Source: Sporomusa malonica
GTDB lineage: Bacteria; Bacillota; Negativicutes; Sporomusales; Sporomusaceae
Direction: 5' to 3'
DNA length: 64,000 bases
Assembly (NCBI RefSeq): GCF_900176355.1
Contig: NZ_FWXI01000004.1
Coordinates: 1-64,000 of the forward strand
Part shown: positions 33,896 to 42,634 of the stretch, one piece after another
How the letters are laid out: every line of letters begins with the position of its first letter
How positions within the stretch are numbered: the stretch's first letter is position 1
Made by a program: the position numbers and the translations under genes
The notes under the pieces: generated by a model
What the model was told of the DNA's origin: nothing
What the model saw: the letters and a program-made list of their open reading frames with translations, nothing else
The model's database searches: none

Positions 33896-33922
33896 TTCGG
33901 TATATTCTTAGAATATACCGAA
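33896..33922. promoter_or_regulatory. 12-bp-arm inverted repeat before a small gene
   Basis: TTCGGTATATTC and GAATATACCGAA flank TTA. It ends 20 bases before the start of the 80-residue gene, so it overlaps its promoter; an operator is likely, no regulator is identified. Confidence 0.55.
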
Positions 33923-33942
33923 GTTTTGGGAGGAAATTGAGA

Positions 33943-34185
33943 ATGCGAGAAACAATTACAATTAATAGAATTATCCATTGCTCGTTTACAAATAAAGAAG
34001 TAGCTCAGCAAATTTCAGCATATACCCTCTCCGATCAAGGAAAGGAGCAGACCAGCGAACTACTTACGAAATATTGCAGTGGTGAGCATGCCTGCAAAAG
34101 TCCGGATTGCCAATTCATTACCGGCTTGCCAGGGAAAAATTATACCAAATCACTTGAAAGTCTCTATAGTTGTTGGGGTAAATAA
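33943..34185 (+). CDS. Small cysteine-containing protein, function unknown
   Basis: An 80-residue soluble protein; start at ATG 33943 with GGGAGG 10 bases upstream. The C-terminal half holds CSGEHACKSPDC and a final CWGK, a spacing that could bind metal. No known family. A palindrome covers its promoter. Its stop codon abuts the end of the convergent GNAT gene without any terminator between. Confidence 0.65.
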   Translation: MRETITINRIIHCSFTNKEVAQQISAYTLSDQGKEQTSELLTKYCSGEHACKSPDCQFITGLPGKNYTKSLESLYSCWGK

Positions 34186-34689
34186 TCACACTGATTGCTG
34201 TTTAAGCGTAATCTTATAAAATCTTGTATCCACTTTCATAATTGGAAATGTATTTGGTAATAACTCACTAGATATTAGAGCAAACCGATTTTTCTCATAA
34301 AAGCGATGTGCAGCTAAGAATTTTTCGGTGGTTCCCAGGTAAATTTCATGCATGTTATGCTCACTGGCCCATGACATTAATTCTGATAGCAACAAATCTG
34401 CTGTATTATAGCTTCTCCCTCTATAATCAGCTTTCACAAACATTTTTCTTAAAGCCCCTTGATGATTTCCAATATCTATCAGTGCACTTGTTCCAACAAC
34501 CTGGTTATTATAAAGTGCTATCCAAAAATTCCCACAGCCTGATTGATAAAAGTTGGGGATATCACCTAAATCTGGTTGATCTTCTCTGCTTATAGGAATA
34601 TCAAACTCATTTCGTTGAATATTGAGAATTAAATCAATAACATCATTTTGATACTCCTGAGAAAATTCCCGTATACTAATTTTTTTCAT
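34186..34689 (-). CDS. GNAT-family N-acetyltransferase
   Basis: A 167-residue acetyltransferase. Motif A is LRKMFVKADYRGRSYNTADL, here with RGRSYN in place of the usual RGxGxG/A loop. It ends with AAHRFYEKNRFALIS, the conserved motif B. Substrate unknown. Start behind AAGGAGG. Two large MarR-type palindromes lie 100-170 bases upstream, so it may be a MarR-regulated gene. Confidence 0.85.
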   Translation of the reverse strand: MKKISIREFSQEYQNDVIDLILNIQRNEFDIPISREDQPDLGDIPNFYQSGCGNFWIALYNNQVVGTSALIDIGNHQGALRKMFVKADYRGRSYNTADLLLSELMSWASEHNMHEIYLGTTEKFLAAHRFYEKNRFALISSELLPNTFPIMKVDTRFYKITLKQQSV

Positions 34690-34788
34690 TTTTGTACGCC
34701 TCCTTGTTGACCTTTCCCCTAACTTATTAGAGCTCTTCTCTGTATGATTTTAACTCTTTTTAATCCTGCTCAATATTTTACGCATTAT

Positions 34789-34862
34789 TTAAGTAGTTGA
34801 TATTTCAACTACTTAAATTTTATCGCCATGTAGTTGAAATGTCAACTACATGGCGATAAAAT
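34789..34862. promoter_or_regulatory. Two tandem MarR-type palindromes
   Basis: TTAAGTAGTTGA-TATT-TCAACTACTTAA (34789-34816) has 12-bp arms. Next to it a 21-bp-arm palindrome (34817-34837 with 34842-34862) has the core TAGTTGA-AATG-TCAACTA, identical to the site at the MarR gene near 22.38 kb. They lie between the DJ-1 gene and the GNAT gene. The larger one could also fold as a terminator for the DJ-1 gene. Confidence 0.75.
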
Positions 34863-34921
34863 AGTTCATATTATCAATTTGATAGGCAATTTACTTGAGG
34901 CACGTACTCTGAATAGCAGTT

Positions 34922-35524
34922 TTACTCAGCGATCACTATATCGTACTCCATACGTTTGGCCGTAGCTCTGGCAATCTCAGGACCCAAAAGTTTTTTTATG
35001 ATGTGAAATGACATATCAAGACCAGCAGAAATTCCAGCGGCAGTAATGATTGATCCTTCATCTACATATTTTTGCCCCTGCTGAATATCAATTTGAGGAT
35101 ACTCCCTTGCTAGTCGTTCAATATCCATCCAGTGTGTAGTCGCTTTTTTACCATCAAGCAGTCCTGCTTTTGCCAGAAGAAAAGCACCTGTGCAAACCGA
35201 TGCGAGCAGTTTTACTTTAGTTGATTGTTTTCTTATCCAATCAATGATTATTTCATTATGTATTTCTATTTCCTCAGCACCATACCCGCCTGGAATAATT
35301 AATATATCCAATGCAGGCGCATCAGCAATACTATAGCTAGGTTTTACCATTAAACCATTTCGGGCACTCACCATTTCTCCTGTTTGCGAAATAATATGTA
35401 CGGCAAAAGGCCTATCCAGTTTACTGAGTGATGTCGTTATAGAGAATACTTCAAACGGCCCTGCAAAATCCAGTACCTCCACTTCATTAAACAATAGAAT
35501 ACCTACATTCAATTGTTGCGCCAT
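34922..35524 (-). CDS. DJ-1/PfpI-family protein, isonitrile-hydratase-like
   Basis: A 200-residue protein of the DJ-1/ThiJ/PfpI superfamily. The nucleophile elbow is ASVCTGAFLLAKAGLLDGKK, with the reactive Cys, and the early Glu lies in ILLFNEVEVLDFAGPFEVF. This look is shared by isonitrile hydratase InhA and by the sensor halves of GATase-AraC regulators. Start behind GGAGGGATAAGC. Lies 80 bases downstream of another DJ-1 protein on the same strand; the two may be co-transcribed. Confidence 0.87.
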   Translation of the reverse strand: MAQQLNVGILLFNEVEVLDFAGPFEVFSITTSLSKLDRPFAVHIISQTGEMVSARNGLMVKPSYSIADAPALDILIIPGGYGAEEIEIHNEIIIDWIRKQSTKVKLLASVCTGAFLLAKAGLLDGKKATTHWMDIERLAREYPQIDIQQGQKYVDEGSIITAAGISAGLDMSFHIIKKLLGPEIARATAKRMEYDIVIAE

Positions 35525-35604
35525 GCTTATCCCTCCAGCATTTACTCTATTTCAACCTTAAAAAATCCTACTTATAGGGGGTATTGCGTTTTTGCCAGCC
35601 TGAG

Positions 35605-36198
35605 TCATTCAATGTCTTGGAATCCCATAAGGGACTTTACACGCTGGCAGTTTTCTACTGATGTTAGCCGCTCAAGTAAAATGAAAGCTACATCCAACGC
35701 CGTGGCTGGGCAAGAAGAAGTAATAATATTTCCATCAACAACTACTGGTTGATTCACTATGTCTACTCCATACGAAGCCAATTGCTTTTGCCGTAACTGA
35801 TTATTAAGATGATAGGTAGTCCCCTTTCGCCTTGTGAGAACTCCACTCTTACCTACAGGCAACGCCCCTACACAGATTGTCGCTATATATTTTCCGGCTT
35901 CATCAAACTGACGAATCAAGGAGAGAAATTCCTCGTGATAGGCATCTTGATAGAAACCAGCCTCCTCAAATCCACCGGGAATCGCTAAGGCAACATAATT
36001 CGATACGTCCACAGTATTTACTTGTATCTCGGGAATGACGGTAAATCCCCAAGTGCTCTTTAGCTGCTTGTGCATTCCACAAGTCACTATTTGAGTAGTT
36101 CCATCTCCTTCATATTCGTTCCATCCTAATACATCTGTAAAAACACTGGCTTCATAAGCTTCAAAGCCGTTAGCCAGTAAAAGCAATACTTTTTTCAC
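35605..36198 (-). CDS. DJ-1/PfpI-family protein
   Basis: A 197-residue DJ-1 superfamily protein: VLLLLANGFEAYEASVFTDV contains the conserved Glu, and TICVGALPVGKSGVLTRRKG the nucleophile Cys. It differs clearly from its downstream neighbour, so the pair is not a recent duplication. Possible roles are glyoxalase III/deglycase-like or a chaperone; none can be fixed from sequence. Divergent from a LysR gene with about 130 bases between, so the LysR protein may control it. Confidence 0.86.
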   Translation of the reverse strand: MKKVLLLLANGFEAYEASVFTDVLGWNEYEGDGTTQIVTCGMHKQLKSTWGFTVIPEIQVNTVDVSNYVALAIPGGFEEAGFYQDAYHEEFLSLIRQFDEAGKYIATICVGALPVGKSGVLTRRKGTTYHLNNQLRQKQLASYGVDIVNQPVVVDGNIITSSCPATALDVAFILLERLTSVENCQRVKSLMGFQDIE

Positions 36199-36329
36199 AG
36201 CCGTTTCCCACCTTCCCTTAATTTCTGGAAATATTTATGATTTCATAGTATCATATAGATTACATTAGCGTAAAATTGAATATTTCAAATGAAACATTCA
36301 ATTTTTTCGAATTTGCAAGGAGAATAATC

Positions 36330-37211
36330 ATGGATTTACGCCAGTTAAGAACCTTCCTCAGCATTGCAAAAATGGGCAGCTTTATTCAAGCTGCCACTCA
36401 TCTCGGGTATACGCAATCTACTGTAACTACGCAGATAAAAAACCTGGAAGGTTACCTGGGTATTAAACTCTTCGACCGTCTGGGACATAAAATCAATCTA
36501 ACTTCTGAAGGCAGAACTTTTAAAACTTATGCGGAAAAAATCATTAAACTTACTGATGAGGCGAAAGAAGCAGTCAAACCCGCAAATACGCCTCATGGAA
36601 CAATAATCCTCGGAACAAGTGAGTCACTCAGCACTTATAAGATTCCAACTTTATTACAGACTTATCGTCATGATTACGCTAACGTAGAACTCGTTCTAAA
36701 GTTTGAGAATTGCAGTAAAATTCGCGACTGTATTCGTAACAACGAGCTGGATATTGCCCTAATAATTAACCGTAAAGTGGAAGATCCTGACTTTATAGTG
36801 AAAACCTTGTCACTTGAACCAATGGTTTTTATTACCGCCCCGGATCATCCTTTTGCTAAACAGATAATTTCACCCCAAGCGCTGAGTGAAACATGCCTTA
36901 TTTTGACCGAACCAGGTTGCAGCTATCGGGCAACGCTTGAGCGAATTCTTGATGATTCCTATATCACTCCTCGCGCTAGCATGGAAGTAAATAGTATTGA
37001 ATCTATTAAGCAGTTGGTTATGCTGGGCTTAGGTATTTCACTACTCCCTCGTTTTACTGTTGAAAAAGAACTTCAAAATAACCAGCTGGCTGCAGCGACA
37101 AACCATCTGCCGCTTCCACAATATATGACGCAGCTTATCTATCACAAAAGCAAGTGGCTTTCACCTGCGTTACATGCTTTTATTGAAACAGTCGATCAAG
37201 CTTTTAAATAG
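36330..37211 (+). CDS. LysR-family transcriptional regulator
   Basis: A 293-residue regulator; start at ATG 36330 behind CAAGGAG. The N-terminal helix-turn-helix is standard (MDLRQLRTFLSIAKMGSFIQ, AATHLGYTQSTVTTQIKNLE), followed by a periplasmic-binding-like effector domain. It is divergent from the two DJ-1 genes, which are its likely targets. Its 3' end overlaps the convergent AraC gene by eight bases. Confidence 0.92.
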   Translation: MDLRQLRTFLSIAKMGSFIQAATHLGYTQSTVTTQIKNLEGYLGIKLFDRLGHKINLTSEGRTFKTYAEKIIKLTDEAKEAVKPANTPHGTIILGTSESLSTYKIPTLLQTYRHDYANVELVLKFENCSKIRDCIRNNELDIALIINRKVEDPDFIVKTLSLEPMVFITAPDHPFAKQIISPQALSETCLILTEPGCSYRATLERILDDSYITPRASMEVNSIESIKQLVMLGLGISLLPRFTVEKELQNNQLAAATNHLPLPQYMTQLIYHKSKWLSPALHAFIETVDQAFK

Positions 37212-38022
37212 ACTTTATAAATTCCCCCGGCGTTATACCAACTAATTTTTTAAATGTATTTGAAAAATGACTCTGATCTGAAAAACCAGTTTTAAATGCT
37301 ACTTCGCTTATCGAAATACCATGGGCTAACATTCCCTTAGCATGTCGTATACGAACTTGCTGCTGATATATATGTGGGGGAATCCCAATTACTTGGTTAA
37401 AAACACGAATCAGATAATAGGGACTAAGATAGGCAGATCTTGCAATATCACCTAGCGAAAAGCTATCTTCATAATGGGTTTCAATGAAATTTTGAGCACG
37501 CTTAACGCTGTCATACTGATTATTACTTATCCTTAAATCTTCGGCAATATCCGCGCAATATTCAACTACTTCACCTATCGTAGAGATTAATGCGGATTGT
37601 TTGCAAAAGCTCGTCTCGGTACTCGTTAATACAGTATAAAGGTTTAGCAATTGCGCAAACTGCCTTCTATCATCGAAAACTAAGTTCTTAATTATATAAC
37701 TATCCTTTTCATTTTTTGGTAGTATCATGTTCAGTAGATCTGACGTAATCAGAAACAGATGATATGTATGTGGTTCTCCTCCTGATCCACAGGAATGCGC
37801 CTCATCCGGGGGTATGACAAATACCTGACCAGGTATTACTTCATACCGTTCTCCACGGCATAAAATAAAGCGAACTCCTAGTTCCACTACCCCGATGCAT
37901 AAAGTCCTGTGAGTATGGCGAGAGAAATTATGCCTAACATGTCTTCCACGTATAAGCTCTAGTCCAAAAGTTTTCCTGAAATCATAGAAATGAATTCTTC
38001 CAGACAGTTGTTTCATTGGCAT
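37204..38022 (-). CDS. AraC-family regulator with N-terminal cupin
   Basis: A 272-residue regulator. An AraC-type cupin (about 30-110, HTHRTLCIGVVELGVRFILC, GQVFVIPPDEAHSC) is followed by two helix-turn-helix units at about 170-270 (FSLGDIARSAYLSPYYLIRV, GISISEVAFKTGFSDQSHFS). Start set at ATG 38022, five bases after AGGTGGA; GTG 38031 is possible. It follows a cupin gene and an isochorismatase-like gene on the same strand. Confidence 0.9.
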   Translation of the reverse strand: MPMKQLSGRIHFYDFRKTFGLELIRGRHVRHNFSRHTHRTLCIGVVELGVRFILCRGERYEVIPGQVFVIPPDEAHSCGSGGEPHTYHLFLITSDLLNMILPKNEKDSYIIKNLVFDDRRQFAQLLNLYTVLTSTETSFCKQSALISTIGEVVEYCADIAEDLRISNNQYDSVKRAQNFIETHYEDSFSLGDIARSAYLSPYYLIRVFNQVIGIPPHIYQQQVRIRHAKGMLAHGISISEVAFKTGFSDQSHFSNTFKKLVGITPGEFIKSI

Positions 38023-38092
38023 TCTTTCCACCTTTACACAGTATTAAAGCCGACCGACGATTAGCGATCGACTTTAATATTATTGAAAACCA

Positions 38093-38482
38093 TTATACTA
38101 ATGCTGGAATAAACTTTGCCAAAATGTAGAGATCTTCTTCTCCAGCTTTTACGATATGGGGAATGTCAGGAGGAATTACTGCAGCGACACCAGCACGATA
38201 ATTGACCTCTTTGCTTTCAATAATACATCTCCCATGACCTTTTATTACCTCGTGCAATTCCCATTTACCCTCATGAATGTGTTTACCAATTTCACATCCA
38301 CTATTCACGCGTACCAAATGGCTACTAAATTTTCCGTCGGTATTTTTTGCCGTGATGAGATGTTTTAATGAAACCCCTAAAAATGTAGGATGATCATACC
38401 ATGTTAAGTCCCTCACTTTTATCTCATCAGAGGTACCAAAAACCATTTCTTCTTGAATCGCTTCTAAAATACCAGTAGTCAC
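38093..38482 (-). CDS. Single-domain cupin protein
   Basis: A 129-residue cupin: GCEIGKHIHEGKWELHEVIK carries the metal-binding His residues and Glu of motif 1, and IPPDIPHIV the His of motif 2. Function unknown; such proteins bind sugars, aromatics or act as small isomerases. GTG start behind AAGGGG. Lies between the AraC regulator and the isochorismatase-like gene. Confidence 0.85.
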   Translation of the reverse strand: MTTGILEAIQEEMVFGTSDEIKVRDLTWYDHPTFLGVSLKHLITAKNTDGKFSSHLVRVNSGCEIGKHIHEGKWELHEVIKGHGRCIIESKEVNYRAGVAAVIPPDIPHIVKAGEEDLYILAKFIPALV

Positions 38483-38576
38483 TATACATTACCCCTTTCC
38501 ATTTTTAAATTGGAATTTTAATTATATTATCTTTATCTTTAGGGATAACGTATTGTAGATTATTGCTTTTTTTATC

Positions 38577-39149
38577 TCATAATACCTTTTCCAGTTCACT
38601 CGCAGTAATAATTTTACAATATTCATTATTCATATTGGCCAATGACATCGCATGCACCTCTTCGGCACTATAAATATGGCCACGATAATCCGGCTTAGCA
38701 AACGTAAATGTTGCATCTTCTACTAGATATGTATTAAATCCTAAGTTTCCAGCCATTCTGACAGTGGTCTCCACCGAGTTGTTGGTTATTACTCCAAAAA
38801 TCACCAAGCATGAAATTTTTTGCTCATTAAGTATTGCCTCTAAGTTTGTTCCTATAAATGCACTATGGGCATGCTTAATAATTATTAGTTCACCTTCTAT
38901 TGGTGTGACACATTCTTTAAACTCACATCCAACAAAACCCGGCCGATACGTTGAATTAGGTTCCTTTGATTCGTGCTTTACGTGAATTATCGTGCGCCCT
39001 GACTGTCGCCATTTACTTAAGATTAATGACATATTAGTTTCAGCGTTAAGATTATTCCGCTTTCCATACTTAGACCATTCTGGCTGATCTATGGCTTTTT
39101 GTACGTCAATTATGAGCAAGGCAGTTTCTTTAGGCAGTTCAATACGCAT
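38577..39149 (-). CDS. Isochorismatase-like hydrolase with Ser in place of Cys
   Basis: A 190-residue protein of the isochorismatase-like (cysteine hydrolase) fold. Asp15 (IIDVQ) and Lys92 (IIKHAHSAF) of the catalytic triad are present. The nucleophile position, normally Cys in TNxCVxxT, is Ser125 (ITNNSVETT). EntB-type isochorismatases also lack the Cys, so the protein may hydrolyse a vinyl ether or be altered in activity, rather than act as an amidase. Start behind GGAGGATGATTT. Upstream of a cupin and AraC gene on the same strand. Confidence 0.87.
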   Translation of the reverse strand: MRIELPKETALLIIDVQKAIDQPEWSKYGKRNNLNAETNMSLILSKWRQSGRTIIHVKHESKEPNSTYRPGFVGCEFKECVTPIEGELIIIKHAHSAFIGTNLEAILNEQKISCLVIFGVITNNSVETTVRMAGNLGFNTYLVEDATFTFAKPDYRGHIYSAEEVHAMSLANMNNEYCKIITASELEKVL

Positions 39150-39412
39150 AAATCATCCTCCGATTATGGTTTAAAAATATACGAACTACTAGATCTTCTA
39201 ACAGACTTTGAAAGAGGGAACATAGCTTTCGCCTAGGATAAAGAATTCTTCAATTAGAATTGTAAATATTGTAATATTTGCCATTTAACTACTAAACTCC
39301 TGCAAAAGATAACAATCCGAAGCTTCTAACAAACAAAGTGCAACTTTTGCCGGAGTATATTTTAATTAAAACAGACACATGCTGTCATAGAGACTCAAAA
39401 AGGAGGGTGTCT

Positions 39413-39508
39413 ATGACGCACATAAACAGGCGTGAATATTTAAAGATTCTCAAAAACCACCCTGAAGAAGTTAAGCGAACAAAACATGGCTTTTGGATAT
39501 GGAAGTAA
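39413..39508 (+). CDS. 31-residue small protein
   Basis: AAGGAGGGTG lies four bases before an ATG that opens MTHINRREYLKILKNHPEEV, KRTKHGFWIWK and TAA. A 20-bp-stem terminator begins at the stop codon. The strong ribosome site, tight terminator and protein-like basic sequence support a real gene. Family unknown; a spore or regulatory peptide is possible. Confidence 0.75.
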   Translation: MTHINRREYLKILKNHPEEVKRTKHGFWIWK

Positions 39509-39552
39509 ATAGCTAATGCCGCCAACGACAATGTTGGCGGCATTAGCTATTT
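39507..39552. terminator. 20-bp-stem bidirectional terminator
   Basis: AAATAGCTAATGCCGCCAAC and its exact complement (39533-39552) flank a 6-nt loop, with T-rich flanks. It closes the 31-residue gene and lies past the end of the redox operon (minus). Confidence 0.9.
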
Positions 39553-39587
39553 ACAGGACTTAGTTGTATTTTGCCAAATAGTTGTTC

Positions 39588-40742
39588 TCATTCAAATAAT
39601 TCATTAACATTCTTTAATTCTTCACGAATTGCAATGCCTTGCGGACAATGCTCTTCGCATTTGCCACATTCTACACACTTGGACGCTGGAGCTGCAAACT
39701 TAGTTAAAATCTCATACCGTTGCTTTGCTGAGGGAGTGCCGTCAAAAACCCAATAGTCATTATATGTTGAAAAGCAAAACGGAATATTAATTCCTGCAGG
39801 ACAAGGCATGCAGTACGCACATGCTGTACAATTCACTTTTATTCTTTCTTTAAAAAGGTTTTTTATTTCTTCAACAATTCCTACTTCGTTTGCCGTTAGT
39901 GAATTAGCCTGTGCCTCTTGGGCCACTTTTATGTTTTCCGTCGCCTGCTCCATAGTAGTCATACCGCTTAATACAACAGATACTTCCGGATGATTCCATA
40001 CCCATCGTAAAGCCAATTCCGCCGGAGTTCGCTTTACCTCAGCTTGATCAAGTAAAGTATTTGCTGCCGTGGGCAGATTGACAATATTACCGCCGCGTAG
40101 AGGCTCCATAATCGCAATACCCAAACCTTTTTTGGCAGCATACTCCAGGCCTTCCTTGCCTGCCTGATAATCTTCGTCCAAATAATTATATTGAATTTGG
40201 CAAAATGACCAGTCATAATAATCTACAATTTCCTTAAAGAGCCCGCTCTCATCATGAAAAGAAAATCCAGCGTATTTGATTCTTCCATCTTTAATCGCTT
40301 GATCTAAAAATTCGCTAATGCCAGCTTCTTTTAATACAGGCCAAACGCCTTTATTTAATGAATGTACTAGGTAAAAATCAATCACATCTGTCTCAAGGCG
40401 TTCTAATTGTTCATTTAAGTATTTTTCCATATCGGTTCTAGTTTTGATCAGCCAACTGGGGAGCTTGGTCGCTAGCATGATTCGCTTTCTATAACCATCC
40501 CTTAAGGCTTTAGCAACAAAAGGTTCGCTTGCTCCGCCTTGAGTAAAACCGGTGCCGTGATAGGGGTAAGCAGTATCCACATAATTTACGCCTGAATCAA
40601 TGGCATACCGAATCATGTTAATTGCTTTGTCCTCATCAATATTTGTTGGATCATTGGCAATAATCGGCAGCCTCATGCAGCCAAATCCTAAAACTGAGAC
40701 CATTTCATTTGTCTTACCAAACTTTCTGTACAACAAAATCAT
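39588..40742 (-). CDS. Aldo/keto reductase with C-terminal 4Fe-4S domain
   Basis: A 384-residue protein. The first ~280 residues are an aldo/keto reductase barrel with the catalytic tetrad pattern (VDTAYPYHGTGFTQGGASEP with Asp and Tyr, KLPSW Lys, FYLVHS His). The C-terminal ~100 residues bind Fe-S: CTACAYCMPCPAGINIPFCF and CVECGKCEEHCPQGI. Such fusions are common in anaerobes, linking carbonyl reduction to ferredoxin. Start at ATG 40742. Last gene of the ArsR-led operon. Confidence 0.92.
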   Translation of the reverse strand: MILLYRKFGKTNEMVSVLGFGCMRLPIIANDPTNIDEDKAINMIRYAIDSGVNYVDTAYPYHGTGFTQGGASEPFVAKALRDGYRKRIMLATKLPSWLIKTRTDMEKYLNEQLERLETDVIDFYLVHSLNKGVWPVLKEAGISEFLDQAIKDGRIKYAGFSFHDESGLFKEIVDYYDWSFCQIQYNYLDEDYQAGKEGLEYAAKKGLGIAIMEPLRGGNIVNLPTAANTLLDQAEVKRTPAELALRWVWNHPEVSVVLSGMTTMEQATENIKVAQEAQANSLTANEVGIVEEIKNLFKERIKVNCTACAYCMPCPAGINIPFCFSTYNDYWVFDGTPSAKQRYEILTKFAAPASKCVECGKCEEHCPQGIAIREELKNVNELFE

Positions 40743-40793
40743 CACACCTCGCCATTAAAATTTTCGGATGTCCAAAACCGCCTTAGTGATCGT

Positions 40794-41759
40794 TTATTTC
40801 CACCAAATAGATTTGGGGTACTCAGCAGCACCAGCGACAACAGCTTCCCCTATTTTCGGCGTAGAAACAGGTGTGTTGCCTTCTTTTGCCCTTTTGGTTA
40901 TTCGTTCAATAGGCTCTGTCCAGTCATGCAACGCCAAAGAAAAGGCAGCCCAATGTATGGGGATTAGAAGATTACCTTTTACATCAAGATGAGCCTGTAC
41001 TGTTTCTTCCGGCATCATATGAATCGTAGACCACCGCTCATTATATTGACCACACTCCATTAACGTCAAATCAAAAGGTCCGTACTTTTCTCCTATTTCT
41101 TTGAAATGAGGACCATAGCCGCTATCACCACTAAAATATACCTTTGAATGCTTTCCTTCAATTACCCATGAACACCACAGGGTTGTGTTACGATCGAATA
41201 GACCTCTACCGGAAAAATGTCTGGCTGGTGCAGCGACTAGTCGTAGTCCCCCAATTTCCGATTCATTCCACCAATCATGTTCTTTTATCTTCTCTTTTGC
41301 AATACCCCATCTCGCTAAATGACTCCCAACGCCAAGGGGAACATAGAACTGACTGACTTTGGCCTTTAGCTTGGTAATTGAACCATAATCCAAATGGTCA
41401 TAATGATCGTGAGATAAAAGAACAATATCAATGGGCGGCAAGTCCTCTAGCTCTATCGGTAGTGTTTCGCTATAACGTTTACCGCCAAAAAGAGGAAAGG
41501 GGGAAGGAGTTCTAGCAAACGTCGGGTCTAATAATACTCTTTTTCCTTCCATTTCTAGTAGTACAGTAGAGTGACCAAACCATATAATCCTTGTTTGTTC
41601 CTTACCTAGCAAGCTGCTAGTATCTAAAGGCTCCACTGGAATAGACCTATCTGGCCTTCCTTGGGGATTTCCTTTTACAAAGTCTTTTAGCGTGGTAGCT
41701 AGCTTCTTTACGTCCATACCCATCGGCGTAGGAATTTGATTAATAAACTTGCTTTTCAT
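40794..41759 (-). CDS. Metallo-beta-lactamase-fold hydrolase (NAPE-PLD/UlaG-like)
   Basis: A 321-residue metallo-hydrolase. The binuclear metal motif HxHxDH is SHDHYDHLDYGS; further ligands lie in PARHFSGRG, FSGDSGYGPH and PIHWAAFSL. The pattern is closest to the NAPE-PLD/YddR-like L-ascorbate lactonase group. Substrate unknown. 41 bases after the EFR1 gene and 51 before the aldo/keto reductase gene; same strand, so one operon. Confidence 0.9.
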   Translation of the reverse strand: MKSKFINQIPTPMGMDVKKLATTLKDFVKGNPQGRPDRSIPVEPLDTSSLLGKEQTRIIWFGHSTVLLEMEGKRVLLDPTFARTPSPFPLFGGKRYSETLPIELEDLPPIDIVLLSHDHYDHLDYGSITKLKAKVSQFYVPLGVGSHLARWGIAKEKIKEHDWWNESEIGGLRLVAAPARHFSGRGLFDRNTTLWCSWVIEGKHSKVYFSGDSGYGPHFKEIGEKYGPFDLTLMECGQYNERWSTIHMMPEETVQAHLDVKGNLLIPIHWAAFSLALHDWTEPIERITKRAKEGNTPVSTPKIGEAVVAGAAEYPKSIWWK

Positions 41760-41800
41760 ACATTATCCCTCTACTCTCTATCCCGCACCTAGAAATTGCT

Positions 41801-42556
41801 CTAATTATTTGCATTAATGATTTCCTTTAGTTTTACATTCTGGTTAATGAATCTAGCTGAGCTTCTCTCTGCTTTCAAGTGTATGGCATTTTGAGGGCAA
41901 TGATGTATACATGCAAAACAACATTCACATTTATGCAGAAACTTTGGTTTTATTCCAACTTTAATATTACTGACAGGACAAACCTGCTCACATACTTTAC
42001 AACTGTTACATTTGTCCTGAATAATAAACCGCTTATCCCCATCATCTTGATGATATTTAGCTGAGAAATTATGGATAGGCTTAGAGAACATATCCGAAAG
42101 AAGTCCTTTTCTTATCAGCTTTTCTTGTCTGCTTTTGATATTACCTACTATTTGGTCCAGTCTTTCTTCAATTTGTTTCGAGCTCTCTTTTTTTAGCTGG
42201 TCTTCTACCTTAAATAAAGGTAGATAGTTATCAATCATTAGTATTTCATTTGTATAGTTGAATTGAATACCAGTTTTGCTCCCAATTTCCTCTATGTTTT
42301 TTAACCCGGATGCTGCCTTATTACCATAAGTCATGATTGCAAAGAAGTATTTAGCCTTAAATTTCGACTTTTGGATAAAGTCGGTTACGATCCTTGGGAT
42401 TCCAAATCCATAACAGGGAAATACAAACCCAATTACTTCATCTTCAAATTCACTCTTCTCTTCCCTCAGCAGCTGAGGAATCGAGTGTAGTTCTCCGCCA
42501 ATTCTTTTTGCAACATACAAACTATTGCCTGTGGCCGTAAAATAAAAGGTTTTCAT
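41801..42556 (-). CDS. EFR1-family flavodoxin/ferredoxin
   Basis: A 251-residue electron carrier. The N-terminus is a flavodoxin-like FMN domain (FYFTATGNSLYVAKRIGG, FPCYGFGIPR), and the C-terminus has two 4Fe-4S motifs, CNSCKVCEQVCPV and CECCFACIHHCPQ. EFR1 proteins pass electrons between ferredoxin-type partners in anaerobes. Start behind AAGGAGAAATACAA. Second gene of the ArsR-led operon. Confidence 0.93.
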   Translation of the reverse strand: MKTFYFTATGNSLYVAKRIGGELHSIPQLLREEKSEFEDEVIGFVFPCYGFGIPRIVTDFIQKSKFKAKYFFAIMTYGNKAASGLKNIEEIGSKTGIQFNYTNEILMIDNYLPLFKVEDQLKKESSKQIEERLDQIVGNIKSRQEKLIRKGLLSDMFSKPIHNFSAKYHQDDGDKRFIIQDKCNSCKVCEQVCPVSNIKVGIKPKFLHKCECCFACIHHCPQNAIHLKAERSSARFINQNVKLKEIINANN

Positions 42557-42634
42557 TTGTATTTCTCCTTAAAATATCATTACAACGACGCTATTATAGT
42601 TTAATAATTGTCGAAATGTAGAAGAAAAAAAGGT

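Noticed and set aside
34817..34862. Could be a terminator only
   Set aside because: The stem contains the exact MarR-type core and lacks a T-run, so an operator is preferred, though both roles are possible.
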